Origin: Bacilli bacterium
GTDB taxonomy: Bacteria; Bacillota_I; Bacilli_A; RFN20; CAG-631
DNA: 33,862 bases
Assembly (NCBI GenBank): GCA_900754115.1
Contig: CAAEBM010000034.1
Location: forward strand, 1 to 33,862
Direction: 5' to 3'
Below the pieces are notes generated by a model. It had not been told where the DNA came from and searched no databases. It was given only the letters and a program-made list of their open reading frames with translations. Each line of letters starts with the position of its first letter. The stretch's first letter is position 1. The translations under genes and the position numbers were made by a program. This document shows, piece by piece, positions 13,207 through 22,258 of the stretch.

Positions 13207-15555
13207 ATGGCAGATGAAATTTTAAAACTTGAAGTGGATTATCCTCTTTTATGCACTCGTGGTGCCGTCTTATTTCCTAAAAACGATATTAATATTGAAG
13301 CGGGTCGTGTTTTTTCTAAAAACGCTATAAAAATTGCGATGGATGACTTTAATAGTCACATCGTTGTCGTCCCTCAATTAGATCCAAATTCCGAACAAAT
13401 CGATATAAATGCAATTTCTACCTATGGTACAATTGCAAAAATTAAAACCAAAAGAAACTATGAAAATGGCATTGTAAAAGTTTCTCTTGTTGGGTTACAA
13501 AGAGTCGTTCTTAATTCTTTTTATTCTCAAGATGGATGCTATTATGCCAATGTCAGCATCGTAGAAGATGTCGATGGGGATTTAGAAGAAGAAGCTGCTT
13601 ATATTAGAAAAATTGCAGGAGTAATCGAAGATTTTATAGCAATTACACCAAATATTCCTAAATCAGCAATCGAAAAATTATCAAAAGGAGTCTCTGCTTC
13701 TGAATTTACCGATACGATTTCTCAAGTCTTAATTCATAATTTAAAAATTTCCATTCAATTACTTGAAACACGCGAAGTCATTTCACGTCTTCAAATCATC
13801 ATGGAATATTTAGAAAGTGAAAAAGAAATCACAAAAATCGAAAATGAAATCACACAAAAAGTTCGTAAAAAAATCGATGAAAACCAAAAAGAATACATTT
13901 TAAGAGAAAAATTAAGAGCGATTAAAGAAGAATTGGGAGATATCTCTCCAGTTGAACAAGATGTCGATGATATTCGCAAAATCGTCAATGAAAATCCTTA
14001 TCCTGAAGCGATTAAAAATAAAGCTTTAAGTGAATTAAAACGATTGGAAGGCATGCCACAAGCAAGCAGCGAAGCTTCCATGCTAAAAACATATATTGAC
14101 TGGTTAATCGCAATTCCATGGTATCAAAAATCAGAAGATAACAATGATATTTTAAAAGTTGAAGAAATCTTAGATGAAGACCACTATGGATTAGAAAAAA
14201 TTAAAGAAAGAATTGTTGAATATTTAGCAGTTAAAACGCTCACCAGTTCTTTAAAAGCTCCGATTTTATGTTTTGTCGGGCCTCCTGGAGTTGGAAAGAC
14301 TTCCTTAGCAAAATCAATTGCTCGTGCCATCGATCGTAAGTTTGTCAAAATGTCTTTAGGCGGAATGAAAGATGAATCTGAAATTCGCGGACATCGTCGC
14401 ACTTATTTAGGAGCGCTTCCTGGACGTGTTTTACAAGCCATGAAAAAAGCCGGTGTGATTAATCCTGTATTTTTACTCGATGAAATCGACAAAATGGGTG
14501 CCGATTATAAAGGAGATCCCGCAAGCGCAATGTTAGAATTACTAGATCCTGAGCAAAATAAATTTTTCAGCGATCATTACATTGAAGAACCCTATGATTT
14601 ATCTAATGTCATGTTCATTGCAACCGCAAACTATTTAGAAAATATTCCTGCTCCTTTGCGAGATCGTTTAGAAATCATTCAAATTTCAAGTTATACCGAA
14701 ATTGAAAAAACCAATATTGCCATGAAACATTTAGTTCCAAAACAACTCATTGCCCATGGTTTAGAAGATGAAAATATTACGTTTAGTGAAGAAGCATTGC
14801 TACACATAATTCGCTATTACACTCGTGAAGCAGGTGTAAGAAATCTAGAACGTTCGATTGCTAAGATTTGTCGTAAATTAGTCGTTCGCAAATTAAAAAA
14901 CAATCAAACTTTAGATATTCATACCATTACGATTAAAGTCGTTCAAGAATTTTTAGGAAAAGAAGTTTTTGATTATTCTAAAAAAGAAAAAGAAAGTCAA
15001 ATCGGCGTGGTTACTGGCCTTGCTTTTACAGAATTTGGTGGCGATATTTTACCAATAGAAGTCAATTATTTTGAAGGAAAGGGAAGTTTAATTGTCACAG
15101 GTCGATTAGGAGATGTCATGAAAGAATCTGCAAGTATTGCTTTTGACTATGTAAAAGCGAATGCAAAACATTACGAAATTGACCCAGCAATCTTTTCAAA
15201 AATTGATTTACACATCCATGTTCCAGAAGGTGCTGTTCCAAAAGATGGACCCAGTGCTGGAATTACGATGACAACAGCAATCGTCAGTGCTTTAACTCGT
15301 CGTGAAGTTCGTTCAGACGTAGCAATGACTGGCGAAGTAACTTTACGAGGAAATGTATTGCCAATTGGTGGATTAAAAGAAAAATCAATTAGTGCACATC
15401 GTTCTGGCATTAAAACCGTCATTATTCCTCAAGAAAATGTGCGCGATTTAGATGAATTGCCTAAAATTGTATTAGATGAAATCACTTTTGTTCCTGTTCA
15501 ACACGTCAATGAAGTGATTGACATCGCTTTGGTAGAAAAATCCCATGTTGCTTAA
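13207..15555 (+). CDS. lon: ATP-dependent protease Lon
   Basis: A 782-residue protease that degrades misfolded and regulatory proteins in the cytoplasm. The N-terminal substrate-binding domain (about 10-205) and helical linker are followed by the AAA+ module with Walker A GPPGVGKTS (about 358) and Walker B PVFLLDEIDK. The protease domain carries the catalytic dyad Ser683 (DGPSAG) and Lys726 (GGLKEK). All key residues are present and the length is normal for LonA. Strong RBS AAAGGGGG. Its 3' end overlaps engB by 11 nt. Placement in a CIRCE-controlled operon predicts heat induction through HrcA. Confidence 0.98.
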   Translation: MADEILKLEVDYPLLCTRGAVLFPKNDINIEAGRVFSKNAIKIAMDDFNSHIVVVPQLDPNSEQIDINAISTYGTIAKIKTKRNYENGIVKVSLVGLQRVVLNSFYSQDGCYYANVSIVEDVDGDLEEEAAYIRKIAGVIEDFIAITPNIPKSAIEKLSKGVSASEFTDTISQVLIHNLKISIQLLETREVISRLQIIMEYLESEKEITKIENEITQKVRKKIDENQKEYILREKLRAIKEELGDISPVEQDVDDIRKIVNENPYPEAIKNKALSELKRLEGMPQASSEASMLKTYIDWLIAIPWYQKSEDNNDILKVEEILDEDHYGLEKIKERIVEYLAVKTLTSSLKAPILCFVGPPGVGKTSLAKSIARAIDRKFVKMSLGGMKDESEIRGHRRTYLGALPGRVLQAMKKAGVINPVFLLDEIDKMGADYKGDPASAMLELLDPEQNKFFSDHYIEEPYDLSNVMFIATANYLENIPAPLRDRLEIIQISSYTEIEKTNIAMKHLVPKQLIAHGLEDENITFSEEALLHIIRYYTREAGVRNLERSIAKICRKLVVRKLKNNQTLDIHTITIKVVQEFLGKEVFDYSKKEKESQIGVVTGLAFTEFGGDILPIEVNYFEGKGSLIVTGRLGDVMKESASIAFDYVKANAKHYEIDPAIFSKIDLHIHVPEGAVPKDGPSAGITMTTAIVSALTRREVRSDVAMTGEVTLRGNVLPIGGLKEKSISAHRSGIKTVIIPQENVRDLDELPKIVLDEITFVPVQHVNEVIDIALVEKSHVA

Positions 15556-16141
15556 AAACGTCAAATATCTCTTATCCGCACCAAACAAAACGTTTTGGCC
15601 AAAGGATGATAAAAAAGAAATCTGCATTGTCGGTCGAAGTAATGTTGGAAAATCCACATTAATCAATAAAATGACGAATAATAAAAACATGGCGAAAGTT
15701 TCAAAAACACCTGGTTTAACCAAATATTTAAACTTTTTTGATATCAATCAAACTTATCGATTAGTGGACACTCCAGGATATGGTTATGCAAAAACTTCTA
15801 AAAAAGGCAACGATGATTTTGCTAAAATGATGTCAGAATATCTCTTTGAAAGAAAAAATCTTTTATGTATTTTGCTCATTATTGATGCAAAAGTGGGATT
15901 TACTTACAACGATAGTTTATTGTTAAATCTTTCTAAACAAGCAAATCTTCCCGTCTTACTCATTGCAAGTAAAATGGATCAATTAAATCAAAAAATGAAA
16001 CATCAATTGCATTTGCAAATCCAAGAATGGAATCAAGCCTATGGATTTATAGAGGTCATTCAATATTCTAAGTTTGATGATTCTTATAAAAAAGTAGTAG
16101 CTTCGATTGAAACGATTTTTACAAATGCTGTCCTCAATTAA
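15545..16141 (+). CDS. engB: Ribosome biogenesis GTPase EngB/YsxC
   Basis: A 198-residue TRAFAC-class GTPase needed for assembly of the large ribosomal subunit. Motifs are G1 GRSNVGKST (about 31-39), G2 region KTPGLTKYLNFF, G3 DTPGYGYA (about 76) and G4 SKMDQ, a conservative variant of the usual TKxD. Length matches YsxC. It overlaps the end of lon, so it is translated as part of the same operon; lon-engB adjacency is conserved in B. subtilis. Confidence 0.96.
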   Translation: MLLKNVKYLLSAPNKTFWPKDDKKEICIVGRSNVGKSTLINKMTNNKNMAKVSKTPGLTKYLNFFDINQTYRLVDTPGYGYAKTSKKGNDDFAKMMSEYLFERKNLLCILLIIDAKVGFTYNDSLLLNLSKQANLPVLLIASKMDQLNQKMKHQLHLQIQEWNQAYGFIEVIQYSKFDDSYKKVVASIETIFTNAVLN

Positions 16142-16150
16142 ATCTTTACA

Positions 16151-16181
16151 AAGTGAAAGTGAGAATCTTTCACTTTTTTTA
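16151..16181 (+). terminator. Terminator of the heat-shock operon
   Basis: Hairpin AAGTGAAAG / CTTTCACTT (16151-16175) followed by a T run, ten nucleotides after the engB stop. Confidence 0.88.
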
Positions 16182-16228
16182 TCATTTAATCGTCCATATT
16201 TTCATATATAAAAACTGAGGTGTTCAAT

Positions 16229-16948
16229 ATGGATGAGATTATTTTAGAAAAGGCAATTTCGTTTTCCACCAATATCGAATCATTACAAAATGTTTCAGTA
16301 AAAGATTCAATTGACTACAAATTATTAGATGATGGATGTAGTGTAATCGGTGTCATAAAATTAACTGGAGCAGCAAAAACTTTAAAAGGGTTAGAATGTT
16401 TTGATGAAAATATTGATATCGATATTTTTGCTCCTTTTGATCAAGTCATCGATAAAACTAAATTTTCTTTAAAAGTACAAAATTATTCCTATCAAATCTT
16501 AAGAAACACTGCTGTTTTTAAAATTAATCTTCAAGTGACAGGTTTTCGTAAAATCAAGGAAGAACATCACACTTTTGAAGGAGAAAGTTTTAATTTAACC
16601 AACGAAATAGATGAACTTCTAGATGAAAATGAACCGATTAGTAGTTATGATGATGAGTTACTAGAAGAAATAAAAAATATCGATGCCGAACAAGAAAATA
16701 AAAAAATTGATGAAGAGTTAAAAAATGAAATGAATAGCGAAAATGAAATTCAAGACCCCTCTTTAATCAAAGAAGAAATGCAAAAAGTTACAATTACACC
16801 AGAAAGCATTCCAGCTACAAACAATATGAGCTCCTCTGCTGAACCTTTAGAAGAAAAACGAGTTTTATCTTGGGCAACTGATTTATTTAAAGAAAAAGAA
16901 AGTTATGTTACCTTTATTAAAATTCATAGAAAAGATGAAGACCTATGA
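16229..16948 (+). CDS. SpoVID-like protein lacking LysM domain
   Basis: The start is ATG 16229 (239 residues), preceded by GAGGTG; an upstream GTG in frame overlaps that RBS. The N-terminal 110 residues form a beta-rich domain (SVIGVIKLTGAAKTLKGLE, VFKINLQVTGF) resembling the N-terminal domain of SpoVID/SPOCS-type spore-coat assembly proteins. An acidic low-complexity linker follows (about 115-210). The last 25 residues (LSWATDLFKEKESYVTFIKIH) resemble the region just before the LysM domain in SpoVID, but the chain ends there, overlapping the next gene by ATGA. Gene order engB-spoVID-ysxE follows B. subtilis apart from the missing hem genes. The identification is inferred from synteny and pattern. 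Confidence 0.6.
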   Translation: MDEIILEKAISFSTNIESLQNVSVKDSIDYKLLDDGCSVIGVIKLTGAAKTLKGLECFDENIDIDIFAPFDQVIDKTKFSLKVQNYSYQILRNTAVFKINLQVTGFRKIKEEHHTFEGESFNLTNEIDELLDENEPISSYDDELLEEIKNIDAEQENKKIDEELKNEMNSENEIQDPSLIKEEMQKVTITPESIPATNNMSSSAEPLEEKRVLSWATDLFKEKESYVTFIKIHRKDEDL

Positions 16949-17865
16949 GAGATATATTAAAAGAATTATACAATATTGAGCCCAAAGCGCTCATTAAATG
17001 CTCTGATAAAGTCTATCAAATAAAATGTAACGACAACGCTTGCTATAGTTTAAAATATGTCGATCACTTTGACGATGGTAAGGTTTGCGAAAAATTAGAA
17101 GCACTACACATTGATTATTTTACAATGCCTATTAAAACGCAACAAAGAACCATTACACCGACTTATAAAGATAAAGTCATTCGTTTAACTCCATGGATTC
17201 AAGAAGAATACTTAGAAGCAAAAGATATTAAATTAAAATATTATTTATCACGAATCGGTGAAGTGCATCAAAAAACCGCTTTTACTTCCAATGTCAGTGT
17301 CAGTTTTTATAAAGAAACCGCTGCTTATATAGAAGAAAATCAACAACAATGTCTTCAAATATTAGATAAAATGATGGAAGATATTGAACGTTTAGATTAT
17401 AAATCTCCCTCCCAATGGTATTACACTTTAAATTATACAAAATTTATCAAATCATTAGAAAAATCAAAAGAACATCTCAATCAATTTAAAGAATTGACCA
17501 AAGATAAAAGTACAATTCGGCAAGTCGTCACTCATCAAAATTTTGACTATAATCACATTTTTATTTCAAAAGACAAAATTATATCAAATGAAAAAATGCA
17601 AATATGTTCTCCTGTTTTTGAAATGAAATCCTTATTTGAACATTCCTATTTTGGAGCAATCGATTTATCAGGCTGTTTAAAAGAATATTTTAATAAATTC
17701 CAATTTGAAGATTATGAAATTGAATGGTTATTGTCTTTGTTATACATTCCTTATGTCAAATTTTATCCTGGAAATGATTTTAAAAATTTAACAAATATTA
17801 TGCAAAGTGTTTTCATGGTTAAAAGTGTAGATGAATTAAGCCAAGAACTACAAAAAAAAGAATAA
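16945..17865 (+). CDS. YsxE/CotS-like kinase-fold protein, possibly inactive
   Basis: 306 residues with an aminoglycoside-phosphotransferase-like layout. An N-lobe with a possible ATP lysine (YSLKYVD, about 34-40) is followed by a helical region and a catalytic-loop-like THQNFDYNHIF (about 196-206). The downstream metal-binding Asp motif expected in active kinases is not evident; the sequence reads ISNEKMQICSPVFEM. In Bacillus, ysxE follows spoVID and encodes a CotS-family spore-coat protein, and this gene has the same position. It overlaps the SpoVID-like gene by 4 nt, so the pair is translationally coupled. Kinase activity is doubtful from the motifs. Confidence 0.6.
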   Translation: MRDILKELYNIEPKALIKCSDKVYQIKCNDNACYSLKYVDHFDDGKVCEKLEALHIDYFTMPIKTQQRTITPTYKDKVIRLTPWIQEEYLEAKDIKLKYYLSRIGEVHQKTAFTSNVSVSFYKETAAYIEENQQQCLQILDKMMEDIERLDYKSPSQWYYTLNYTKFIKSLEKSKEHLNQFKELTKDKSTIRQVVTHQNFDYNHIFISKDKIISNEKMQICSPVFEMKSLFEHSYFGAIDLSGCLKEYFNKFQFEDYEIEWLLSLLYIPYVKFYPGNDFKNLTNIMQSVFMVKSVDELSQELQKKE

Positions 17866-17893
17866 AAAAGTTAGGGTTAACCCTAACTTTTTT
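17864..17893. terminator. Bidirectional palindromic terminator
   Basis: A perfect palindrome centred at 17878/17879 (AAGTTAGGGTT / AACCCTAACTT) flanked by A and T runs. It serves both the ysxE-like gene and the convergent thiI operon. Confidence 0.9.
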
Positions 17894-19068
17894 TAAGCAT
17901 GGATGTATTCCACAGTTGCTTTTTCAATGCACTCTTGAATCATTGAAGAAAAATCAAACTTCTTTTCTAAAAATTCACATTCTTGCAATTTTGGCTTTGT
18001 AGTAGGATTTTTAGGATTAAAAATCGTACAACAATCTTCATAAGGTAAAATTGAAGTCGCATAAGTATTGATTTCTTTTGCAATTTGAATGATTTCATTT
18101 TTATCCATAACTGCTAAAGGACGAATAATCACCGCGTTTGTAACTTCATTAATGACTTGCATACTTTCTAATGTTTGAGAAGCAACTTGTCCCACACTTT
18201 CTCCATTTACTATACAAAGACAACGATCTTTTTTAGCCACAAGTTCAGCGATGCGGTACATCATTCGTCGCATAATGGTAATGGCATAAGCATCACCACA
18301 ACATTCATAAATCTTTAATTGTAAATCAGTAAAAGGAATATTATAAAATTTAATATCTCCTTGAATTTTAGCTAAAGATTGCAATAATGTTTTCACTTTA
18401 TAAACCGCCATATCACTAGTATAAGGAGGACTAGAAAAATGAATCGCTTCGATTTTAACTCCTTTTTTCATCATTAAAAATCCTGCTACTGGCGAATCAA
18501 TTCCACCACTAATCATCAATAAACCCTTTCCTCCCATACCCAAAGGAAAGCCTTTTAATCCTTCTATTTGATTTAAATAGACATAACAAGCATCTAACCG
18601 GACTTCGATTTTGATTTTCAAATCTGGTTGATGGACATTAACTGTTAAAGAAGTGTTTTTTAAAATTTCTTTTGCCACTTTTCGATTGATTTGATCAGAA
18701 ATAATAGGAAATTGTTTATCACTTCTACGGGCAATCACTTTAAAAGTTTTGTGAGGAAAAAGATTCAATTCATTTTGTACCATATCAAGGACATTTGTTT
18801 TTATAGCATCGATATTTTTATCTATCTTTGCTACAAGAGAATAGCTTGAAATCCCTGAAACCCACTTTAATCGTTGTAAGATATCATCAATACAAGTTTC
18901 ATTATCAAAATGAATATACATTCGATCATATTGCTTTTCAAATGTTAAATTAGAAATATCAAAACAAGCTTTTTTTACATTAGCAAATAAACAATCAATA
19001 AAATCTTTTCTATTTTTCCCTTTTAAAGTTAATTCTCCATAACGAATCATAATATGTGAATAAAACAT
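17893..19068 (-). CDS. thiI: tRNA 4-thiouridine synthase ThiI
   Basis: The start is ATG 19068 (391 residues, MFYSHIMIRYGELTLKGKN), which matches the usual N-terminus; an upstream TTG at 19095 overlaps the preceding gene. The enzyme adenylates U8 of tRNA and inserts sulfur carried by the cysteine desulfurase, and can feed thiamin thiazole synthesis. A ferredoxin-like and THUMP region (about 1-165) is followed by the PP-loop SGGIDSPVAG (187-196) and a C-terminal PYEDCCTIF motif. There is no rhodanese domain, as in other Bacillota. The gene lies 7 nt after the desulfurase gene; this pair is conserved in B. subtilis. Confidence 0.95.
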   Translation of the reverse strand: MFYSHIMIRYGELTLKGKNRKDFIDCLFANVKKACFDISNLTFEKQYDRMYIHFDNETCIDDILQRLKWVSGISSYSLVAKIDKNIDAIKTNVLDMVQNELNLFPHKTFKVIARRSDKQFPIISDQINRKVAKEILKNTSLTVNVHQPDLKIKIEVRLDACYVYLNQIEGLKGFPLGMGGKGLLMISGGIDSPVAGFLMMKKGVKIEAIHFSSPPYTSDMAVYKVKTLLQSLAKIQGDIKFYNIPFTDLQLKIYECCGDAYAITIMRRMMYRIAELVAKKDRCLCIVNGESVGQVASQTLESMQVINEVTNAVIIRPLAVMDKNEIIQIAKEINTYATSILPYEDCCTIFNPKNPTTKPKLQECEFLEKKFDFSSMIQECIEKATVEYIHA

Positions 19069-19075
19069 GTTTTCC

Positions 19076-20212
19076 CTACTTTCTAGTTTTTTCAATCACT
19101 TCTTTTAAACTATTGATAAAATACTGAATTTCTTCTTCTGTTAAAGGTCTTTCTAAACTAATTCTAATAGATGAAATGCAAATTTGAATGTCTTTGTGCA
19201 TTGCATATAAGGTAGAAGAAACTTGATCTTTTTGCGCCACACTACAAGCACTTTTTGAAGAAACATAAATTCCTTTTTGCGATAATGCCCGAATAACTAC
19301 TTCAGGGTTATAGTGTATCAATGAAAAATTAATAATATGTGGAATAGAAAAAGAGGCATTCATATTGACTTGAACTTGAGGAATTTCTTTTAATTTTGCA
19401 ATTAATTGCTCTTGCGTTTTTTTAACCAATAAGTGATTTTTATTGAAATCCTGATATGTTTTTTTCAATGCAAGAGCAATAGTGACATTGCTTAACCAAT
19501 TACTTGTTCCAGCGCGCATCGTATTTTGTGCAGGATGTCCATTAATAATGGGATATAATTGTACTTTATTTTTTTTATAAAGAAAGCCACACCCTTTCAT
19601 TCCATGAATTTTATGAGCGGACATGGTTGCTAAATCTAATTTTGAAAAATCAATTTCACATTTTCCAATTGCCTGTGTGACATCACTATGAAAGATAATT
19701 TTTGGATATTTTTTGACTAAATCATGAATTTGATTAATGGGCATGATAGACCCCACTTCATGATTCACGTACATGATAGAAACTAAAATGACATCATCAT
19801 TTAATTGATTTTCTAAATCTTTTAAAGATATCACTCCATTTTCATCGACATCTAAGTAAATCGCTTTAAAATGAAAATCTTTTTCTAATTGTTTTACACT
19901 TTCTAAAACACTCGGATGCTCAATCTTTGTCGTGATAATGGTTTTCCCACGATTTTGATATTGAAATGCTACTCCTTTAATGGCATAGTTATTGCCTTCT
20001 GTAGCGCCACTATTAAAATAAATTTCACTAGGAGAAACTTTCAATAAAGAAGCAATTTCATTTTTTGCTTGCGTTTCTAAAAATAGCGCCTGTTCTCCTT
20101 GTTGATGTAAAGAACTAGTTGAGGCATAATATTGATCTAATAAAGATAAAAATAATTTTTTTACATCTTCATCAACATTCGTCGTTGATGCATTATCTAA
20201 ATATAACTGCAT
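19076..20212 (-). CDS. Cysteine desulfurase (NifZ/IscS type) paired with ThiI
   Basis: A 378-residue PLP enzyme that releases sulfur from L-cysteine as a protein persulfide for ThiI. PLP-binding Lys201 lies in TMSAHKIHG, the catalytic Cys323 in SSKSACSVAQ, and the N-terminal YLDNAST and HSDVTQAIGK motifs are intact. Length and spacing fit the IscS/NifS family. The Shine-Dalgarno GGAGGA lies in the last codons of ezrA and the ATG is 2 nt after its stop. The order ezrA-desulfurase-thiI equals B. subtilis ezrA-nifZ-thiI, so a tRNA-thiolation role is more likely than general Fe-S assembly. Confidence 0.93.
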   Translation of the reverse strand: MQLYLDNASTTNVDEDVKKLFLSLLDQYYASTSSLHQQGEQALFLETQAKNEIASLLKVSPSEIYFNSGATEGNNYAIKGVAFQYQNRGKTIITTKIEHPSVLESVKQLEKDFHFKAIYLDVDENGVISLKDLENQLNDDVILVSIMYVNHEVGSIMPINQIHDLVKKYPKIIFHSDVTQAIGKCEIDFSKLDLATMSAHKIHGMKGCGFLYKKNKVQLYPIINGHPAQNTMRAGTSNWLSNVTIALALKKTYQDFNKNHLLVKKTQEQLIAKLKEIPQVQVNMNASFSIPHIINFSLIHYNPEVVIRALSQKGIYVSSKSACSVAQKDQVSSTLYAMHKDIQICISSIRISLERPLTEEEIQYFINSLKEVIEKTRK

Positions 20213-20214
20213 AG

Positions 20215-21852
20215 TTATTTTCCTCCAAGAATTTGATAGGCTACAGGGTGATAATCTTTTAAAATTTGAATGATCATTTCGGCCGTTTCTTTATAATTTT
20301 GTTGCAAATAGTTGGACTCAGCCTCTTTTAATAATTGATCAACTTGGTTGAATTCACTGCGCAATTGGTTTGCATAAATAATTGCTTGTGCTGCTAAATT
20401 TGCTTCCTGTATCCGTTGTTTAATTAACTGAATTAAATCATGGACGTTTCTTTGAATCACTATGAATTGCTCTTTTAAATAAGAAATGCGAATCGGTTTT
20501 GTTTGTAATTCAGTACGAACATTTTTTAACGAAGTCAAAGAAGATTGAATTTCTGTTTGAAAATAATCTAAAATAATATCTAAATTATTTTGTCGAACCA
20601 AGCCCATCGTAAAAATGAGTTGACAAGCAAGTTCTTGTCCTTTGACATAGATGTCTTCTGCATATTGTTTCATATCGAAAAAATATTGATTGAAAAAATG
20701 AATTTCTTCCTCTATTTTTTGATTTTCTAATTGTATAAGATTCATTTTTTGCACCATAAAAGAATAAGGGTTTCGTGAATTTGAAAAAATAAAACCTTCA
20801 AATTCTCTTTTTTTGTCGGACAAATGGGCAGCTGCATGTTGGAATTGAACAAAACGTTGTTCAATAATATCATCCATATGATAATACTCTTTTGCTTCAT
20901 TATATTGTCTTTTAACTTTAATAAAGCCTGTCTCTATAAGTTGCGCTTGGTTTAATACTTCTTTGTAATGTTCATCAAAATTGATTTTACAAGATATTTC
21001 ATTTTCTAAAGCATTGGTGAGTAATGTTAATTTTTCTTCAATTTCTGCATATTGATCCTCAAAACCACCAAACTTTAGTTTAGCAAAATTTCCTTTAATG
21101 ATATCAAGCATATTATAAATCGTTGCTACTAATTCTTTAATTTTTAAATGACTGATAAAATATCCACTAAACGTGAGCTGAACATCTTTGTTTAGCAATT
21201 CTTCCAAACGTTCCGGTAATAATTTTGTAACAATGGTGTTATATTCGGCAATTTTTGATATTTTACCTTGAACTAACATCAAATCATCATTGATACTTTG
21301 CAAAGCTTCAGAGGCTTTTTCATAAAAAGCAGTATTCAAAAGATTTTCTAATTGGTCAAATTGAACTTCAATTGAATTAAAAAATGATTGAAAAGCTTCT
21401 AGACATAAAGTTAAAGATGCATGATAATAATCTAATTCATCTAATAAACCGCGATACACTTCTTTTAATTGAACTGCTTTTTCTCTTAAAGGCAAACTAG
21501 GTTCAAATATTTTTTCACATTTTTCATAAAGTTGCATGGCTTTTTTATGATATTGCATAACATCTTTTTCATATTGTCTAGAGAATTCATAAATATCTTT
21601 ATTCAATTTATTGGAATGAAAACGAGTAATTAATGTCTCTTTTCGTTCACTTAATTGCCCATAATCTTTTAATAAAAGTTGCTCATACTCTTTTTTGATT
21701 GCTTCATACTCAGTAACAAATTGCTCATTTGCACTAGCAATGACTTCAATTCTTTTAAAATCTAATTCAATTAAATTTTTTTTATCGTCTAAAAAAAATT
21801 GACTATCTTCTAATTTTTTTACAGCGCGTTGTTTTTTACTCAGTAAAAGCAT
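20215..21852 (-). CDS. ezrA: EzrA-like septation ring regulator without N-terminal membrane anchor
   Basis: A 545-residue, almost entirely coiled-coil protein. EzrA normally tethers to the membrane by one N-terminal TM helix and modulates FtsZ ring formation with its spectrin-like cytoplasmic repeats. Here the ORF begins MLLLSKKQRAVKKLEDS with no hydrophobic span. GAGGTGA sits right before the ATG, an in-frame TGA lies four codons upstream, and upstream DNA is promoter-like, so no anchor can be added. The length is shorter than B. subtilis EzrA by roughly the size of the anchor. Identification rests on coiled-coil character and on conserved synteny with the desulfurase and thiI. Confidence 0.78.
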   Translation of the reverse strand: MLLLSKKQRAVKKLEDSQFFLDDKKNLIELDFKRIEVIASANEQFVTEYEAIKKEYEQLLLKDYGQLSERKETLITRFHSNKLNKDIYEFSRQYEKDVMQYHKKAMQLYEKCEKIFEPSLPLREKAVQLKEVYRGLLDELDYYHASLTLCLEAFQSFFNSIEVQFDQLENLLNTAFYEKASEALQSINDDLMLVQGKISKIAEYNTIVTKLLPERLEELLNKDVQLTFSGYFISHLKIKELVATIYNMLDIIKGNFAKLKFGGFEDQYAEIEEKLTLLTNALENEISCKINFDEHYKEVLNQAQLIETGFIKVKRQYNEAKEYYHMDDIIEQRFVQFQHAAAHLSDKKREFEGFIFSNSRNPYSFMVQKMNLIQLENQKIEEEIHFFNQYFFDMKQYAEDIYVKGQELACQLIFTMGLVRQNNLDIILDYFQTEIQSSLTSLKNVRTELQTKPIRISYLKEQFIVIQRNVHDLIQLIKQRIQEANLAAQAIIYANQLRSEFNQVDQLLKEAESNYLQQNYKETAEMIIQILKDYHPVAYQILGGK

Positions 21853-21878
21853 AAAATCACCTCATTGTATGCGTAATT

Positions 21879-21884
21879 ATTATA
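21879..21884 (-). promoter_or_regulatory. Probable -10 of the ezrA-thiI operon
   Basis: TATAAT on the minus strand 27 nt before the ezrA start codon. The -35 at normal spacing is poor (TATGCA). Confidence 0.4.
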
Positions 21885-21942
21885 ACATTTTTTTTATCAT
21901 TTGCATATATTAGACATAAAACAATAATTTATAAAAATTCGA

Positions 21943-21971
21943 TTGCCTTTTTTAGTTAAATATGCTATAGT
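21943..21971 (+). promoter_or_regulatory. Promoter of rpmE
   Basis: TTGCCT (21943-21948), 17-nt spacer, extended -10 TGC-TATAGT (21966-21971). The leader is about 50 nt. Confidence 0.7.
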
Positions 21972-22026
21972 TATCTACGGACTTACTTTAGGTTGCAAAA
22001 ATATCTAAGGCGGAAGGAGAAGATTT

Positions 22027-22230
22027 ATGAAAGCAAAAATACATCCAAACTACCAAAAAGTGATTGTAAAATGTACAACTTGTGGACATGAATTTGAAAC
22101 AGGTTCGGTTGCTAAGGATTTAAAGGTCGATACTTGTTCTAATTGTCATCCTTTTTATACAGGAAAACAACGTTTTACACAAGCTGATGGTCGTGTCGAT
22201 AAATTTAATAAAAAATATGGCATTAAATAA
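22027..22230 (+). CDS. rpmE: Ribosomal protein L31 (zinc-binding form)
   Basis: 67 residues, MKAKIHPNYQKVIVKCTTCG at the N-terminus. Four cysteines in two pairs (Cys16/Cys19 and Cys37/Cys40) mark the zinc-containing C+ type of L31, a component of the large subunit near the central protuberance. RBS GGAAGGAG. It is a single-gene unit with its own promoter and a terminator directly after the stop. The zinc form is the one usually made when zinc is sufficient; no paralogue without cysteines is in the window. Confidence 0.97.
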   Translation: MKAKIHPNYQKVIVKCTTCGHEFETGSVAKDLKVDTCSNCHPFYTGKQRFTQADGRVDKFNKKYGIK

Positions 22231-22258
22231 AAATAGTTCAATTTTGAACTATTTTTTT
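22231..22258. terminator. Bidirectional terminator between rpmE and trmK
   Basis: AAATAGTTCA / TGAACTATTT stem with flanking A and T runs. The right arm encodes the last residues (IVQN) of TrmK, whose TGA stop lies inside the hairpin. Confidence 0.85.

Noticed and set aside
17893..19095. Long form of ThiI starting from TTG at 19095
   Set aside because: It would overlap the desulfurase gene and add nine residues not seen in the family; ATG 19068 gives the usual N-terminus.
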